From NCBI RefSeq assembly GCF_020618475.1, contig NZ_CP085342.1, forward strand, positions 123,924 through 187,923: a DNA stretch of 64,000 nucleotides. Reading direction: 5' to 3'. The translations under genes were made by a program, and so were the position numbers. The stretch is from Haladaptatus halobius. Lineage in GTDB: Archaea; Halobacteriota; Halobacteria; Halobacteriales; Haladaptataceae. Below the pieces are notes generated by a model. It was not told where the DNA came from. It saw nothing but the letters and a program-made list of their open reading frames with translations, and made no database searches. Positions 1-8,604 of the stretch are shown here, piece by piece. Numbering within the stretch: position 1 is the stretch's first letter; each line of letters starts with the position of its first letter.

Positions 1-112
1 GGAACGCCATACCACTTGTCTCATGCTTTACTCTTTGCTCTCAGAGATCGAAACACCGTTTGGGTGGCCATTTAGTACAAATAGCTAGCGTTCTTTAGTA
101 TGTAGATGAACC

Positions 113-451
113 ATGGCAGATTACGACATGCACGACCCCGAGTACTCAGAGACGACATCAGACGAGTGGGACTCCCCACAAGAGGAGGATTTTGACACTG
201 ATGATCTCTCCGAGATCGACCACCACTTTGTTCTGTCAGCGGCAGGCTTCCCACCGGATAACTTTACTGACCTCAAACTTCCGGTCGTGAGCCCTGACGG
301 TACCCTCAATGAAAATGCCTTGCAGGCTGCCCACGGTGGGGCTCATAGTGTTGAAGCAATCGACGATATTGACGATGATACCAAACAAGACGTGAAGAAC
401 CTCCTTGAGGAACTCTCTCAAAATGAGTTCAACGCAGATATCGGTGACTAA
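113..451 (+). CDS. Acidic hypothetical protein
   Basis: 112-residue, strongly acidic protein with no signal peptide or membrane segment. The first 45 residues are Asp/Glu/Ser-rich and probably disordered. The second half holds a compact segment (about residues 57-80, around LPVVSPDGTLNENALQAAHG) followed by an acidic helix. I recall a loosely similar Leu-Pro-Val-x-x-Pro-Asp-Gly segment at the C-terminus of some phage head-maturation proteins, but this is too weak to assign a function. The ATG follows an AT-rich stretch with a TTTAGTA box, consistent with a leaderless haloarchaeal gene. Product unknown; the acidic composition supports real coding. Confidence 0.7.
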   Translation: MADYDMHDPEYSETTSDEWDSPQEEDFDTDDLSEIDHHFVLSAAGFPPDNFTDLKLPVVSPDGTLNENALQAAHGGAHSVEAIDDIDDDTKQDVKNLLEELSQNEFNADIGD

Positions 452-1071
452 GCCCCAATGGCCTGGAATTACCATGGTTGTCCGACGGTTTCGCCAGTCG
501 GGAGTGACGGAATGGTTCACTGCCAAGCAATATCCACATAGTTTGTTTCGGCAGCAGTCGGGTGGGGAGAGATAGTCAGTGAAATTACCGCCGACGAGAT
601 ACGGTTGTGTGTAGCTTCTAAGTGACTGAGTTCGTGCTGCTTGGTGCGAATTTTCTTTGAGGCTCATCTCGATAAGTCATCACCTGCAAGTTGCGTGCGG
701 CAGCGAGTCCCGCTCGATGGTGCAACAAACATGCTCCCAGTCAAGTTACGACTTGTCGAGTTGAGTATTCTTTTTATCCATCTCCCTGATCAAGTACTGT
801 GGTTGCGCCACCGCGGCACTAATGTATCAAGCTCGAGTTTGATATCTCTGAGATCTCTGTGGTCAATGGTTCTACTTTTGTACCTATACTTGAACCGTGA
901 TCTTTCTAATCACATAGTTATCAGTGAGCTCCGTTCACGGTCGAATTGCGTCATCGAACGAGGATACGTTTTCTGGCGTATGAAATCTGCGTCTGCACTG
1001 GTTAATGTGTTTCAAATCGCCCAGAAGGCCTATTGAAAGTCGCGTTGCCAACTTAGTAGAGTGATGACAAA
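452..1071. other. Intergenic, no supported gene
   Basis: No convincing gene lies here. A 131-codon plus-strand frame (641-1036) encodes a basic, Ser/Cys-containing peptide without the acidic composition of its neighbours, so I treat it as spurious. No repeat or strong hairpin was seen. Confidence 0.5.
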
Positions 1072-2280
1072 ATGGTCGATGTCGCAATTATTCATATGGA
1101 TATGATGGCGAAAGGGGGCGGAGAAGCAGTAGCGATGAACGCCCTCGAAGCATTACAAACCGACCATGACGTGACGTTACTAACGCTAACAACTCCTGAT
1201 TTCGAGGAACTCAACGACTATTTCAATACCGATGTTCAGGATATCACCGTCCGGAAGGCAGGCAGAATCGCACCAGCAATTCACGACCACTATGGCATCA
1301 AGTATTACATCCTCCAGAACGCCTTACTCGGAAGGTACGCGAAGCGACACGCCGACGAATTCGACCTTCTCATCTCGACTATCAACGAACTCGGCCTCGA
1401 ATCTGATTCCATCCAGTACATTCACTTCCCATTTGATTGGACGGTGAGCCTCGACAACCGCGACCAAATTTTCCACCCTGGCGTGGAGGAAGAGAGCCTC
1501 TACGAGCGCTTTTGCACACGTATCTCCGGCGTTGACCGACAGGATATCCAATCGAATATTCTTCTCGCGAACTCAGAGTGGACGGCTGATGTCGTTGAGG
1601 ACGCCTATGGGACACATCCGCAGATTCTTCATCCGCCGATCGACACCTCCGAATTCGACCCGCGACCGTGGGACGAACGCGAGGACGGGTTCGTCACAAT
1701 CGGTCGTATTGAGCGGAGCAAGCGCATCGACGAGTTGATCCGCATCGTCGATGGGGTACGCGCACGCGGCCACGACATCCACTTCCACATTATCGGCCCG
1801 ACGGTCGACGAGGAGTACCGCACCGAGGTCGCGGAGATGGCGGCTGACCGTGACTACATCTACCTCGAAGGCGAGATTCCACGTTCCGACCTCGTTGAGC
1901 GCATTTGCGCGCACAAATACGGCATTCACGGAAAAGAGTTCGAGCACTTCGGGATGGCCGTCGCGGAACTCGCCGCCGGCGGTACCGTCACCTTCGTCCC
2001 CGACTCCGGTGGCCAGCACGCCATCGTCGACGATAATGACTCGCAGTTGTTCGGATCATCCGAGGACGCCGTCGAGAAGATATCCGCCGTGGCGTCAACT
2101 CCGTCGAAGCAACGCGATTGCCAGATGACGACGTCCGAGATTGAGCGCCGGTTTGGCCGCGACCGGTTCCGCCAACAGTTTCGAGCGGTCGTCGACAAAA
2201 CTCTTGACCACTCGACCAGCGGCACGGTCCCTGACATCGTCGACCAGAGCCGTCAGCCACGAGTTAGAGTGAACGACTGA
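1072..2280 (+). CDS. Glycosyltransferase family 4
   Basis: 402-residue GT-B fold glycosyltransferase that would transfer a sugar from a nucleotide-sugar donor, probably at the cytoplasmic face during glycan or glycoprotein assembly. The N-terminal domain opens with a Rossmann strand and the glycine-rich loop AKGGGEAVAMN (residues 12-22). The C-terminal domain starts near residue 200 with VTIGRIERSKRIDELIRI and ends with the GT4 E-x7-E motif in EHFGMAVAE, where the donor ribose and phosphates bind. There is no membrane segment. It stands alone, with no glycan cluster beside it, so acceptor and donor cannot be inferred. Family assignment is firm; specificity is unknown. Confidence 0.9.
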   Translation: MVDVAIIHMDMMAKGGGEAVAMNALEALQTDHDVTLLTLTTPDFEELNDYFNTDVQDITVRKAGRIAPAIHDHYGIKYYILQNALLGRYAKRHADEFDLLISTINELGLESDSIQYIHFPFDWTVSLDNRDQIFHPGVEEESLYERFCTRISGVDRQDIQSNILLANSEWTADVVEDAYGTHPQILHPPIDTSEFDPRPWDEREDGFVTIGRIERSKRIDELIRIVDGVRARGHDIHFHIIGPTVDEEYRTEVAEMAADRDYIYLEGEIPRSDLVERICAHKYGIHGKEFEHFGMAVAELAAGGTVTFVPDSGGQHAIVDDNDSQLFGSSEDAVEKISAVASTPSKQRDCQMTTSEIERRFGRDRFRQQFRAVVDKTLDHSTSGTVPDIVDQSRQPRVRVND

Positions 2281-2727
2281 AACTCGGCGAAAGCGTGTTC
2301 GCCCTATCTTACCGCCGAGCGCTCATCGCCGGAGCATTTTCGTCTTCTGCTGTGTCGATGTCCTCGTTTTCTAGCACATCGATATACTCCGCTTCTATCA
2401 CGTCGACGACGCCTGCTCACGCACGCTCACAGCACGCATACTCACAGGCGTACTCGCGAGCGGCCGTGCCGGCTGCGTCTAGAACATGCACGATAAGTTC
2501 GTCTCACGGCGGTTTTACACGCACTATAACAGAAGAAGATGATCTTCGAGAAGGGAGCGCAAGAAAAAAAGAGATATCCATCATTACTCTATTTACCGAA
2601 TAAATTCTATTAATTATATATTATTATACGTATTAATTAATGTCTGATTCATGTTTAATAACTGGCCAGAGGGGTTATTACGCTCAGCACGGTAGCTGGC
2701 AGCGTTCGCGGGAGACTGATCGCTTGT
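2281..2727. other. Intergenic with AT-rich promoter region
   Basis: No supported gene. Positions 2575-2640 are extremely AT-rich (runs of TTAATTATATATTATTATA) and probably supply the promoter of the HalOD1 gene at 2728. The 102-codon frame at 2295 has Ser/Ala-biased, non-acidic composition and is judged spurious. Confidence 0.5.
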
Positions 2728-3027
2728 ATGGACTCGGAGAACAGTTCACATCCAGACGGCGGAGCAGGCCCAGGATGGCGCACGGAAAAACCACTTGCGA
2801 CTACTATCGTGGAGCGGCTCGCAGCGCACAAAGACGTCTCGGTCGACGATCTTGAGCCAATCTATGAATATATCGATCCAGATGCGCTTGAGGCACTGAT
2901 TGCGCCTCGCACTGATGCGAGTGACCGAATCGGTGGCCAGATCACGTTCATGTATGCTGGGTATCACGTGACGGTCTGTCGCGATCGCACGATCGACCTT
3001 GAGCCGCTCGGGGAAGAAGAGGGGTAA
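2728..3027 (+). CDS. HalOD1 output-domain protein
   Basis: 99-residue single-domain HalOD1 protein, a haloarchaeal domain proposed as an output module in signalling. After a disordered N-terminus (about 18 residues) comes the family pattern: PLATTIVERLAAHKDVSVDDL (helix), the signature LEPIYEYIDPDALEALI (residues 42-58), then GGQITFMYAGYHVTVCRDRTIDLEPL, a beta-hairpin ending in a short strand. The ligand or partner of HalOD1 is not known to me. It lies apart from the two regulator clusters further along the window. At least five other HalOD1 copies occur in the window (17113, 51383, 53670, 54277 with two domains, 57602). Confidence 0.88.
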   Translation: MDSENSSHPDGGAGPGWRTEKPLATTIVERLAAHKDVSVDDLEPIYEYIDPDALEALIAPRTDASDRIGGQITFMYAGYHVTVCRDRTIDLEPLGEEEG

Positions 3028-4047
3028 CTCTGTTGTCCACGTTCGTAGTCATTACCTCGTAGCCTCCGTTTCTCCTGAATATAGGTGTTGACCGAGAGTG
3101 GTTATAGTAGCAAACGCTTCGCTTCGAGTGCACGTTGGTTCTACAGCTGTGCGTACCGTGCCCAGAAGCGCAGATATGCACGTAATTCTCGAAACTCAAC
3201 GGTAACTGGAATAGCTATGTCGTGCTGGAGTTCACCATAGAACCACTGCTCGTCGAATGGAAGGATCTGGGGCTCATGCTGTGGGTTCCCATACTACCAA
3301 ACCTCGATGGTCGCTGTCATTTTCCTTCCCTCCTAATCATAGATGTCCATTACCGGTTCGGCGATTAGTAAGCCAGCAGTGGCTTCTCTACCACTTAGTA
3401 CGTGCCTCAGAAGTATGAATTATGCTGTGTATTCTCAACAACATTTACCACAAGCGCAAGTCAACACCCACCCGCATCAGCTGAAAAATTTCGAGGCGTG
3501 GCAGCACCTCCCTCTGTGACTTCTTCCACAGAGTGATTTATCTTTGTGAGATTCTTCCCTTGATCTCTATACCGTCTCCATCATATCGTTTAATTGTCAA
3601 GTATCGTTTACGACAAAAAGGACACTGAGCAGCATGAGATTCCTGGAGGACGCGTGGAACGAGAACTTTCGTAGAGAGGTTGGCGACACTGTGGTGGGAG
3701 GCCAACCTACCGCCAGAGCTCCTGGCACCGCCACACGTCCACCACAAACCGGTAATACGCCTCACACCCGTGGCTTGGAGCACCGATGTAATTGAGCGAT
3801 ACTCTCTTTCATATCCGTGTACACAGATGACAGGTACTCATTGTCTGTGATCAATGACAACGGTAGCGGCATTCATGGCCGAGTCCCAGGCAACACCTGC
3901 TACGCCTTAGTCACTGTCCAAAAGCGTCAGTGCTGGCGATCGATCGAATAGTCGTCATAGCAAGGATATACTGGGTAGTGGGAGCGAAGGCGACCGGCAA
4001 CAATCACTATTAAGAGTTGATGTGTACTAGTTTTGTGTGGAACTCCA
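3028..4047. other. 1-kb region without a confident gene
   Basis: The only frame worth noting is on the minus strand, 3783-3538 (81 codons). Its C-terminal part contains a single CPFC pair followed by RKRYLTIKRYDGDGIEI, which could be a remnant of a small zinc-ribbon protein, but a second metal pair is missing. The remainder is moderate-GC sequence with no repeat recognised. The region may be decayed coding DNA. Confidence 0.35.
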
Positions 4048-5196
4048 ATGGTGGACCAGATAACTGCTCACCAGTTAGCGGACAAACTCGATAACGATGA
4101 GACGTTCACGCTTATTGATACCCGACCCAAGGACAGCTACGAAGCGTGGCACGTTACCGGTGCGGAGAATGTCTCCTTTGACCCGCATGACGGAATATCC
4201 GACGACGACCTCGACCGGGTCAATGCTATTGCCGATGACCGACCGATCGTCACGATGTGCGGAAAGGGGCTAACCTCAACACCATTCACCTTTGAGCTTG
4301 AGAAGCGTGGGTACGACGACGTGGCCGTCGTCAAGGGTGGGATGGAAGATTGGAGCAAGGTATATGAAGTCGTCCCAATCGACACGCATGATGATGATCT
4401 CATCATTCTCCAACTCCAGCGTCGTGCAAAGGGATGCCTTGGGTATCTCGTCGGTTCACAGAGTAGCGGGGAAGCAGCGGTGATCGACGTCACTCGCCAA
4501 ACAAACGAGTTCAAAGTCGCCGCCGAAGAACGCGGTCTGACAATCACACACGCCCTCGATACCCACATTCACGCCGACCACATCTCCGGTAGTCCCCGAC
4601 TCGCGGATGCGCTGGATGTTCCATATCACCTCGGCGAGCAGGCATGCGAGCGCGATGTCGAATATGAGTACGAACCGCTTGACGATGGGGATGTCATCGA
4701 AATCGGAGCCATCGAAATCGAGGTGCTGCACGCACCGGGGCATACATCTGAGATGATGAACTTTGTCGTCAATGACGAAGCCGTGTTGACCGGCGATACA
4801 CTTTTCGTCGACTCCGTGGGCCGAACGGAACTCCAGTTCGGTGACGCCGACGCAACTCGTGGAGCAGAGTTGCTCTATGACACCCTCCACGATACCCTCC
4901 TTGAGTTACCCGACGACCTCCAAGTGCTCCCAGGACACGTTACCGTGACAGCGGATGGTCGATATGAAAACGGATCACCTGGCAAGCCAATCAATAGGCA
5001 GCTCGATGATCTGGCGCAACATCTCGACGTTCTTCAACTCGAAAAGGAGGAATTTGTCGAACGACTGACCGAGAACGCACCGGAAAAGCCACCGAACTAC
5101 GAAACGGTTATTGACATCAATACTGGAAAGGAGATGATCGAAGATGAGAAGAACGCGACTGAACTCGAACTGGGGCCGAATAACTGTGCAGCGTGA
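4048..5196 (+). CDS. Rhodanese-MBL fusion, persulfide dioxygenase-like
   Basis: 382-residue two-domain enzyme predicted to act on glutathione-independent persulfide or thiosulfate sulfur in the cytoplasm. Residues 1-108 are a rhodanese domain with the active-site loop CGKGLTS (nucleophile Cys71). Residues 110-382 are a metallo-beta-lactamase fold with the metal motif THIHADH (His172, His174, Asp176, His177), then HAPGHT, TGDTLF and LPGHV. That set resembles ETHE1-type persulfide dioxygenases and related glyoxalase II. The order here is rhodanese first and MBL second, the reverse of the common MBL-rhodanese fusions. ATG 4048 is preferred to the in-frame TTG at 4033 because the rhodanese fold begins immediately after it. 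Domain calls are firm; the substrate is inferred. Confidence 0.88.
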   Translation: MVDQITAHQLADKLDNDETFTLIDTRPKDSYEAWHVTGAENVSFDPHDGISDDDLDRVNAIADDRPIVTMCGKGLTSTPFTFELEKRGYDDVAVVKGGMEDWSKVYEVVPIDTHDDDLIILQLQRRAKGCLGYLVGSQSSGEAAVIDVTRQTNEFKVAAEERGLTITHALDTHIHADHISGSPRLADALDVPYHLGEQACERDVEYEYEPLDDGDVIEIGAIEIEVLHAPGHTSEMMNFVVNDEAVLTGDTLFVDSVGRTELQFGDADATRGAELLYDTLHDTLLELPDDLQVLPGHVTVTADGRYENGSPGKPINRQLDDLAQHLDVLQLEKEEFVERLTENAPEKPPNYETVIDINTGKEMIEDEKNATELELGPNNCAA

Positions 5197-5936
5197 TCGT
5201 CCTTAGTGCCTCTCGATCTCTCGTTTTTGGAAACGAGACCAGTGAATAGCGCCGTTGACTGACTAATCGACTCGGGGAACAAATTCTCGAATAGTGCCGG
5301 AGACCGTTCCGTCAGCGTGGATCGTCCGATCACTCTCTGAGGTTGCGGAAGCACAATTCTTCAAAATTCATAAGTGACTGTAGCCAGATCAACCTTGGCG
5401 CTCACCCTACAAATTAAAAACAGTACGTTCACCCGCAGGAAACGAGTAAGCAACTAAACACCGGGTTCGATAGTGTGAACGCCGCATGGCGGACAATCTC
5501 TAATATGGATGTGTAGTTATTCCAGGAGGGTACTCACACAGATGTTCATGACCTATTCCGGCCAGTTTGCTAAGCAGTTAACCAAAGACGTTCTCAGTTG
5601 GGAAGGCGGCGTCTGGTATAACGAATCAATCGCTGTCAATTAAACGAGTCGACGTTGCGGTTGTCGGAGAATACTGGTTCGAATGTCGCGAAGTATTATT
5701 CGAATTTTGATGTAAAATGGGTAATACCGAGCACAGTATGAATCCATTAGGACTGCCCCAGAAATCGGTGTTCAATATTATTACCTATTGCTCGCTGACT
5801 GTCAGCGAGCAGAGGGAAACGTTGACAAGCCGAGTTTGTGTTATTAATCCAGGGCTGAGTTATTGACATTCACGCTAGGCACTAGGATCGGTTTCTCCGA
5901 ACTATTTTATTCCCTACCTGAGTGAGGATAGTTAGC
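5197..5936. other. Intergenic, AT-rich, with a gene scrap
   Basis: There is no complete gene. A 33-codon plus-strand frame at about 5541-5642 (MFMTYSGQFAKQLTKDVLSW) reads like the beginning of a luciferase-like DUF5519 protein that has lost the rest, so it may be a gene scrap. A perfect short palindrome lies at 5789-5811 and is listed separately. The last 60 bases carry the putative promoter and ribosome-binding site of the PrsW gene. Confidence 0.4.
5789..5811. repeat. Perfect 23-bp palindrome
   Basis: The arms TGCTCGCTGAC and GTCAGCGAGCA are exact reverse complements separated by one base. There is no T-run after it on either strand, so a protein-binding site is as plausible as a terminator. 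It sits about 125 bases upstream of the PrsW start. Confidence 0.6.
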
Positions 5937-6058
5937 ATGGACGAGAAACGCGATCCAGTCGGCGCCGAACAGGCGACTCGATCGATCTCTATGGCATTTC
6001 GTCATGGGAGCAACGAACGCGCCTTGACTGGTTCGCCACGAAGTTATACGGGGCAATT
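5937..6058 (+). other. N-terminal coding segment of PrsW in another frame
   Basis: ATG 5937 is preceded at 8 bases by GTGAGGA, a good Shine-Dalgarno sequence. Its frame reads MDEKRDPVGAEQ, and from about 5972 the frame of the downstream protease reads DSIDLYGISSWEQRTRLDWF without a stop. Haloarchaeal PrsW proteins, as I remember them, begin with just such an M-x-x-(K/E)RDPV...DLY...WEPR(T/S)xLD leader. The two halves are joined by a one-base shift near 5966-5975. I read this as a single-base deletion (or sequencing error) inside one gene. Confidence 0.7.
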
Positions 6059-6982
6059 GTGGCGACAGGGCGAGCAGTCGTTATCTTCCTTGCCCTGGCA
6101 ATTCTTCTCGTACAAATCGCACTAGGCGGGCTGGCTGCACTAACTAACCCATGGATCGGATTGTTTGCCGTCCTCTCCATCGTCCCCGCATTCGCGTTCG
6201 CAGTCTACCTCTGGTACGCAGATGTAACGATGTCGGAACCGCTTCCGATACTCGTAGGCACATTCCTACTCGGGCTGTTATTCGCCGGATTCGCGGCGGT
6301 GTTCAACTCTTATACAGAACCACTCTTTAGCCAAATTCCAATCGTGGGGATGGTGATTTTCTTCTATATCATCGTTGCTCCGATCGAAGAGACGGTGAAG
6401 TGGCTGGCTGTGCGATTGTTTGCGTATAGGAGCGACAAGTTCGATGCTGTTATCGACGGTGCTGTGTACGGCGCGATGGCCGGACTTGGATTTGCCACCA
6501 TTGAGAATGCTATTTATATCAGTCAAGAAGTCCTCAAGTCCACAAGTACCGACCTCCTGTTACGGGCTGGACAGACCGCGGTTGTTCGACTATTCGCCGG
6601 ACCAGGCCACGTCATTTACTCAGCGTTCGCGGGTTACTATCTCGGACTCGCGAAGTTCAACCGCGAAAATGCCGGACCGATCGTCGTCAAGGGACTGCTC
6701 ATCGCGGCATTCATCCATGCCACGTACAACACACTTGTTGGCTTCGTGCCTGGACTGATTTCGACTTTCCTTCCTGCAGTCCCACATACGATGGCATACA
6801 TCGGGTTTGTGATCGTGTACGACGGGTTTTTCGGGTATTTGCTCTACCGCAAGATCGAACGCTATCGTGGACTGTACGAGGAGACAAACCAGCAAGCGCC
6901 AATAGTGTCTAATAGAGATGGGACCGACAGAGACGAAGAAGCAAAACACTCAGCTAAGACAGATGATTTCGATACAGAGTAA
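6059..6982 (+). CDS. PrsW-family intramembrane metalloprotease
   Basis: Multi-pass membrane protein of 307 residues counted from GTG 6059. It belongs to the PrsW/CPBP-like glutamic or metal-dependent intramembrane proteases, which cleave membrane-anchored regulators such as anti-sigma factors in bacteria. Key residues are visible: EETVK at 110-114 in a membrane helix, His184 in GPGHVIYSAFAGYYLG and His220 in IHATYNTLVG. There are about eight hydrophobic segments, and the C-terminus is polar and cytoplasmic. The GTG is probably not the original start. The upstream reading frame is open and homologous sequence continues to ATG 5937 through a one-base shift. The catalytic core is intact, so activity may survive if translation starts internally. 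Confidence 0.82.
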   Translation: MATGRAVVIFLALAILLVQIALGGLAALTNPWIGLFAVLSIVPAFAFAVYLWYADVTMSEPLPILVGTFLLGLLFAGFAAVFNSYTEPLFSQIPIVGMVIFFYIIVAPIEETVKWLAVRLFAYRSDKFDAVIDGAVYGAMAGLGFATIENAIYISQEVLKSTSTDLLLRAGQTAVVRLFAGPGHVIYSAFAGYYLGLAKFNRENAGPIVVKGLLIAAFIHATYNTLVGFVPGLISTFLPAVPHTMAYIGFVIVYDGFFGYLLYRKIERYRGLYEETNQQAPIVSNRDGTDRDEEAKHSAKTDDFDTE

Positions 6983-7294
6983 CATCTTTCTCCCAGTAAA
7001 TGGCGAGGCTTCCCAACAGGAGAAATACACTCCATCCGTATTCAGTTAAGATGTGAAACCGCGTGGCTGCGCGCTAATCAGATAGGTTATCTTAGAAGGT
7101 TGAGTAGAGAGGTGAATGAAGCTCTCCCTAGATTCGATCAACACATTATTGATTTCATTGTTTCCCTCCAGAATGATCGACGACCCCACTAGCCTCAGAT
7201 ACTTGTTATTGATTGGTGTGTGAATCACGTACGAAAAAGGACCTTATTGTCTTTGTGCTATCCGCTGGTTACGAACTCCTCCTCTTAATCTGAA
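6983..7294. other. Intergenic, no supported gene
   Basis: AT-rich convergent intergenic DNA between the PrsW gene and the minus-strand RHH gene. Nothing recognisable was seen. Confidence 0.45.
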
Positions 7295-7525
7295 CTAGAG
7301 TCGGTCATCTTGATGGCTGGCTGGATCTTGCTGATCGTCGACGGCTTGAGTAAATACATCGTCAACCAATTCCTCTTCGGATTCATCAGCCGTATTATGG
7401 GATGACACACCGAGAGAAAGGAGTTCTTCGATTGCTTGTTCGCGATTCAAGAAATCATCCTGTTCAACGAGGCGGTCAATGTCACTATCTATACGGTCGG
7501 GCAGTGTCACCTCAGACGTAACCAT
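7295..7525 (-). CDS. Small CopG/ribbon-helix-helix-like protein
   Basis: 76-residue protein. The N-terminal EVTLPDRIDSDIDRLVEQ, then NREQAIEELLSLG, is a ribbon-helix-helix pattern: a beta-strand with alternating hydrophobic residues, helix, turn, helix. This matches haloarchaeal CopG-like proteins of the DUF7120 type. The last 30 residues are acidic and probably disordered. ATG 7525 (MVTSEV) is chosen over the TTG at 7531. RHH proteins usually dimerise and bind operator DNA, but no partner toxin gene is adjacent, so a regulatory or accessory role is only inferred. Confidence 0.75.
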   Translation of the reverse strand: MVTSEVTLPDRIDSDIDRLVEQDDFLNREQAIEELLSLGVSSHNTADESEEELVDDVFTQAVDDQQDPASHQDDRL

Positions 7526-7826
7526 AGACAAAATTCATTCCTGGAAAGAGATTAATTCTTGGGTTAGTAATAGTTCTACATTGTGATGCTGTTTCATCTA
7601 TTGTATAGCTACGTATAGTCGTGAGACTCCTCGCGGTAATCCCCGAGCAATACCCTATATGATCTTCAACCAAAAGAAATCAAAGATTCTGTCTCACACT
7701 TGGTCTGCCAAACTAGACTGCCGGCACGTCTATTACTCTTTCTCGACGTTAGCGCTGAAGAGGTGTTTTGACCGAACTACTGCCGAGTCCCGACAGTCTC
7801 ACCCTATGTGTACTGTATTTTCGAGA
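7526..7826. other. Intergenic, no supported gene
   Basis: About 300 bases, AT-rich near 7540-7620, likely holding the promoter of the RHH gene on the minus strand. No repeat or structured RNA was recognised. Confidence 0.45.
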
Positions 7827-8069
7827 CTACTCCTTGATGATGAGCATCCCGTCGTTGGTTGTGATGTCGGTCGCTTCGGCTGGTCGCTCGAACTCGAATT
7901 GGTGATCTCCCGCAACGACGATAACAGTCTCACCAATGGTATCGAGGGATGCCTCGACGTCAGGACCAAAGTCGATAGTGATGATGTTTTCCTCCTCATA
8001 TTCACGACGAGTAATCGTAATATCCTCTTGCTCGTTCGCGGCGGACTGAAGCTGGCGTGGAGCTTCCAT
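7827..8069 (-). CDS. Small Hsp20-like beta-sandwich protein (DUF7127 type)
   Basis: 80-residue acidic protein ending in the pattern VIVVAGDHQFEFERPAEATDITTNDGMLIIKE. The last stretch, NDGMLIIKE, corresponds to the N-G-(V/M)-L-x-I beta-strand typical of small heat-shock (alpha-crystallin) folds. The length is too short for a full Hsp20, and it fits the haloarchaeal DUF7127 family of compact Hsp20-like proteins. No operon partner is visible on the minus strand because a dead transporter gene lies upstream. Fold inferred; function unknown. Confidence 0.72.
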   Translation of the reverse strand: MEAPRQLQSAANEQEDITITRREYEEENIITIDFGPDVEASLDTIGETVIVVAGDHQFEFERPAEATDITTNDGMLIIKE

Positions 8070-8149
8070 ACGTCAAGTTAATCCGTCTTACACCTAAGTG
8101 CTCTGCCCGTCATACAACGGCTATCGAAGAAATATCGTGCGATTGTACG

Positions 8150-8530
8150 TCGACGTACGCCAATGAGGAACTCAACTGCACTGATCGAGTGAATTGTAGG
8201 ATCGTGACTGAACCAAACGGCCGCAACAGTTCGGATATCGTTACGCTCGGGGAACAGCGCGTGCAGTATCCACTCAATCCTCTCGGCGGCGATAAACCAT
8301 ATCATGAATCCCATCAACCACCCCGCCAGAATGGCGCTCGGGAGTGTAATCGACTAGGAATACTTGAGCACTCCATGGGCGAGTTCGCCGAATGCCGTCA
8401 CCTCGATGGTTCCGAGTTCCAAGCCGACGAAGACACCGATCGCTGCGAATACTGCACTGCCGATGAGGTTCGAGACGTAGATGGTGCCCCAGGGTCGTTG
8501 GCTCAAAAGTAGATGCCGCACGAAATCGGT
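8150..8530 (-). pseudogene. Formate/nitrite transporter (FNT) remnant
   Basis: The minus-strand frame reads RPWGTIYVSNLIGSA and then a membrane helix, hits a TAG at 8354-8356, and continues in the same frame as LPSAILAGWLMGFMIWFIAAERIEW and later HDPTIHSISAVEFLIGV. These are the last three transmembrane segments of the FNT (FocA/NirC) family, including the SxxLAGWLMG helix and a degenerate version of the H-x-I-A-G-(T/S)-V-E segment. The N-terminal half is missing and is replaced by the 3' end of the neighbouring DASS gene. In-frame stop, missing start and divergent tail all mark a pseudogene. Confidence 0.75.
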
Positions 8531-8604
8531 ATGGGATAGTGGTTCGTTTTGGCTACTGATTGATTGACAAGCGCGAAGGCATAGGGAGTAGCCGTTGGCC
8601 GTGC

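Noticed and set aside
641..1036. 131-codon plus-strand open frame
   Set aside because: Basic, Leu/Ser/Arg-rich product without family resemblance, unlike the acidic real genes; in a gap between genes.
2295..2603. 102-codon plus-strand frame after the glycosyltransferase gene
   Set aside because: Ser/Ala/Thr-biased composition with no recognisable domain; probably intergenic.
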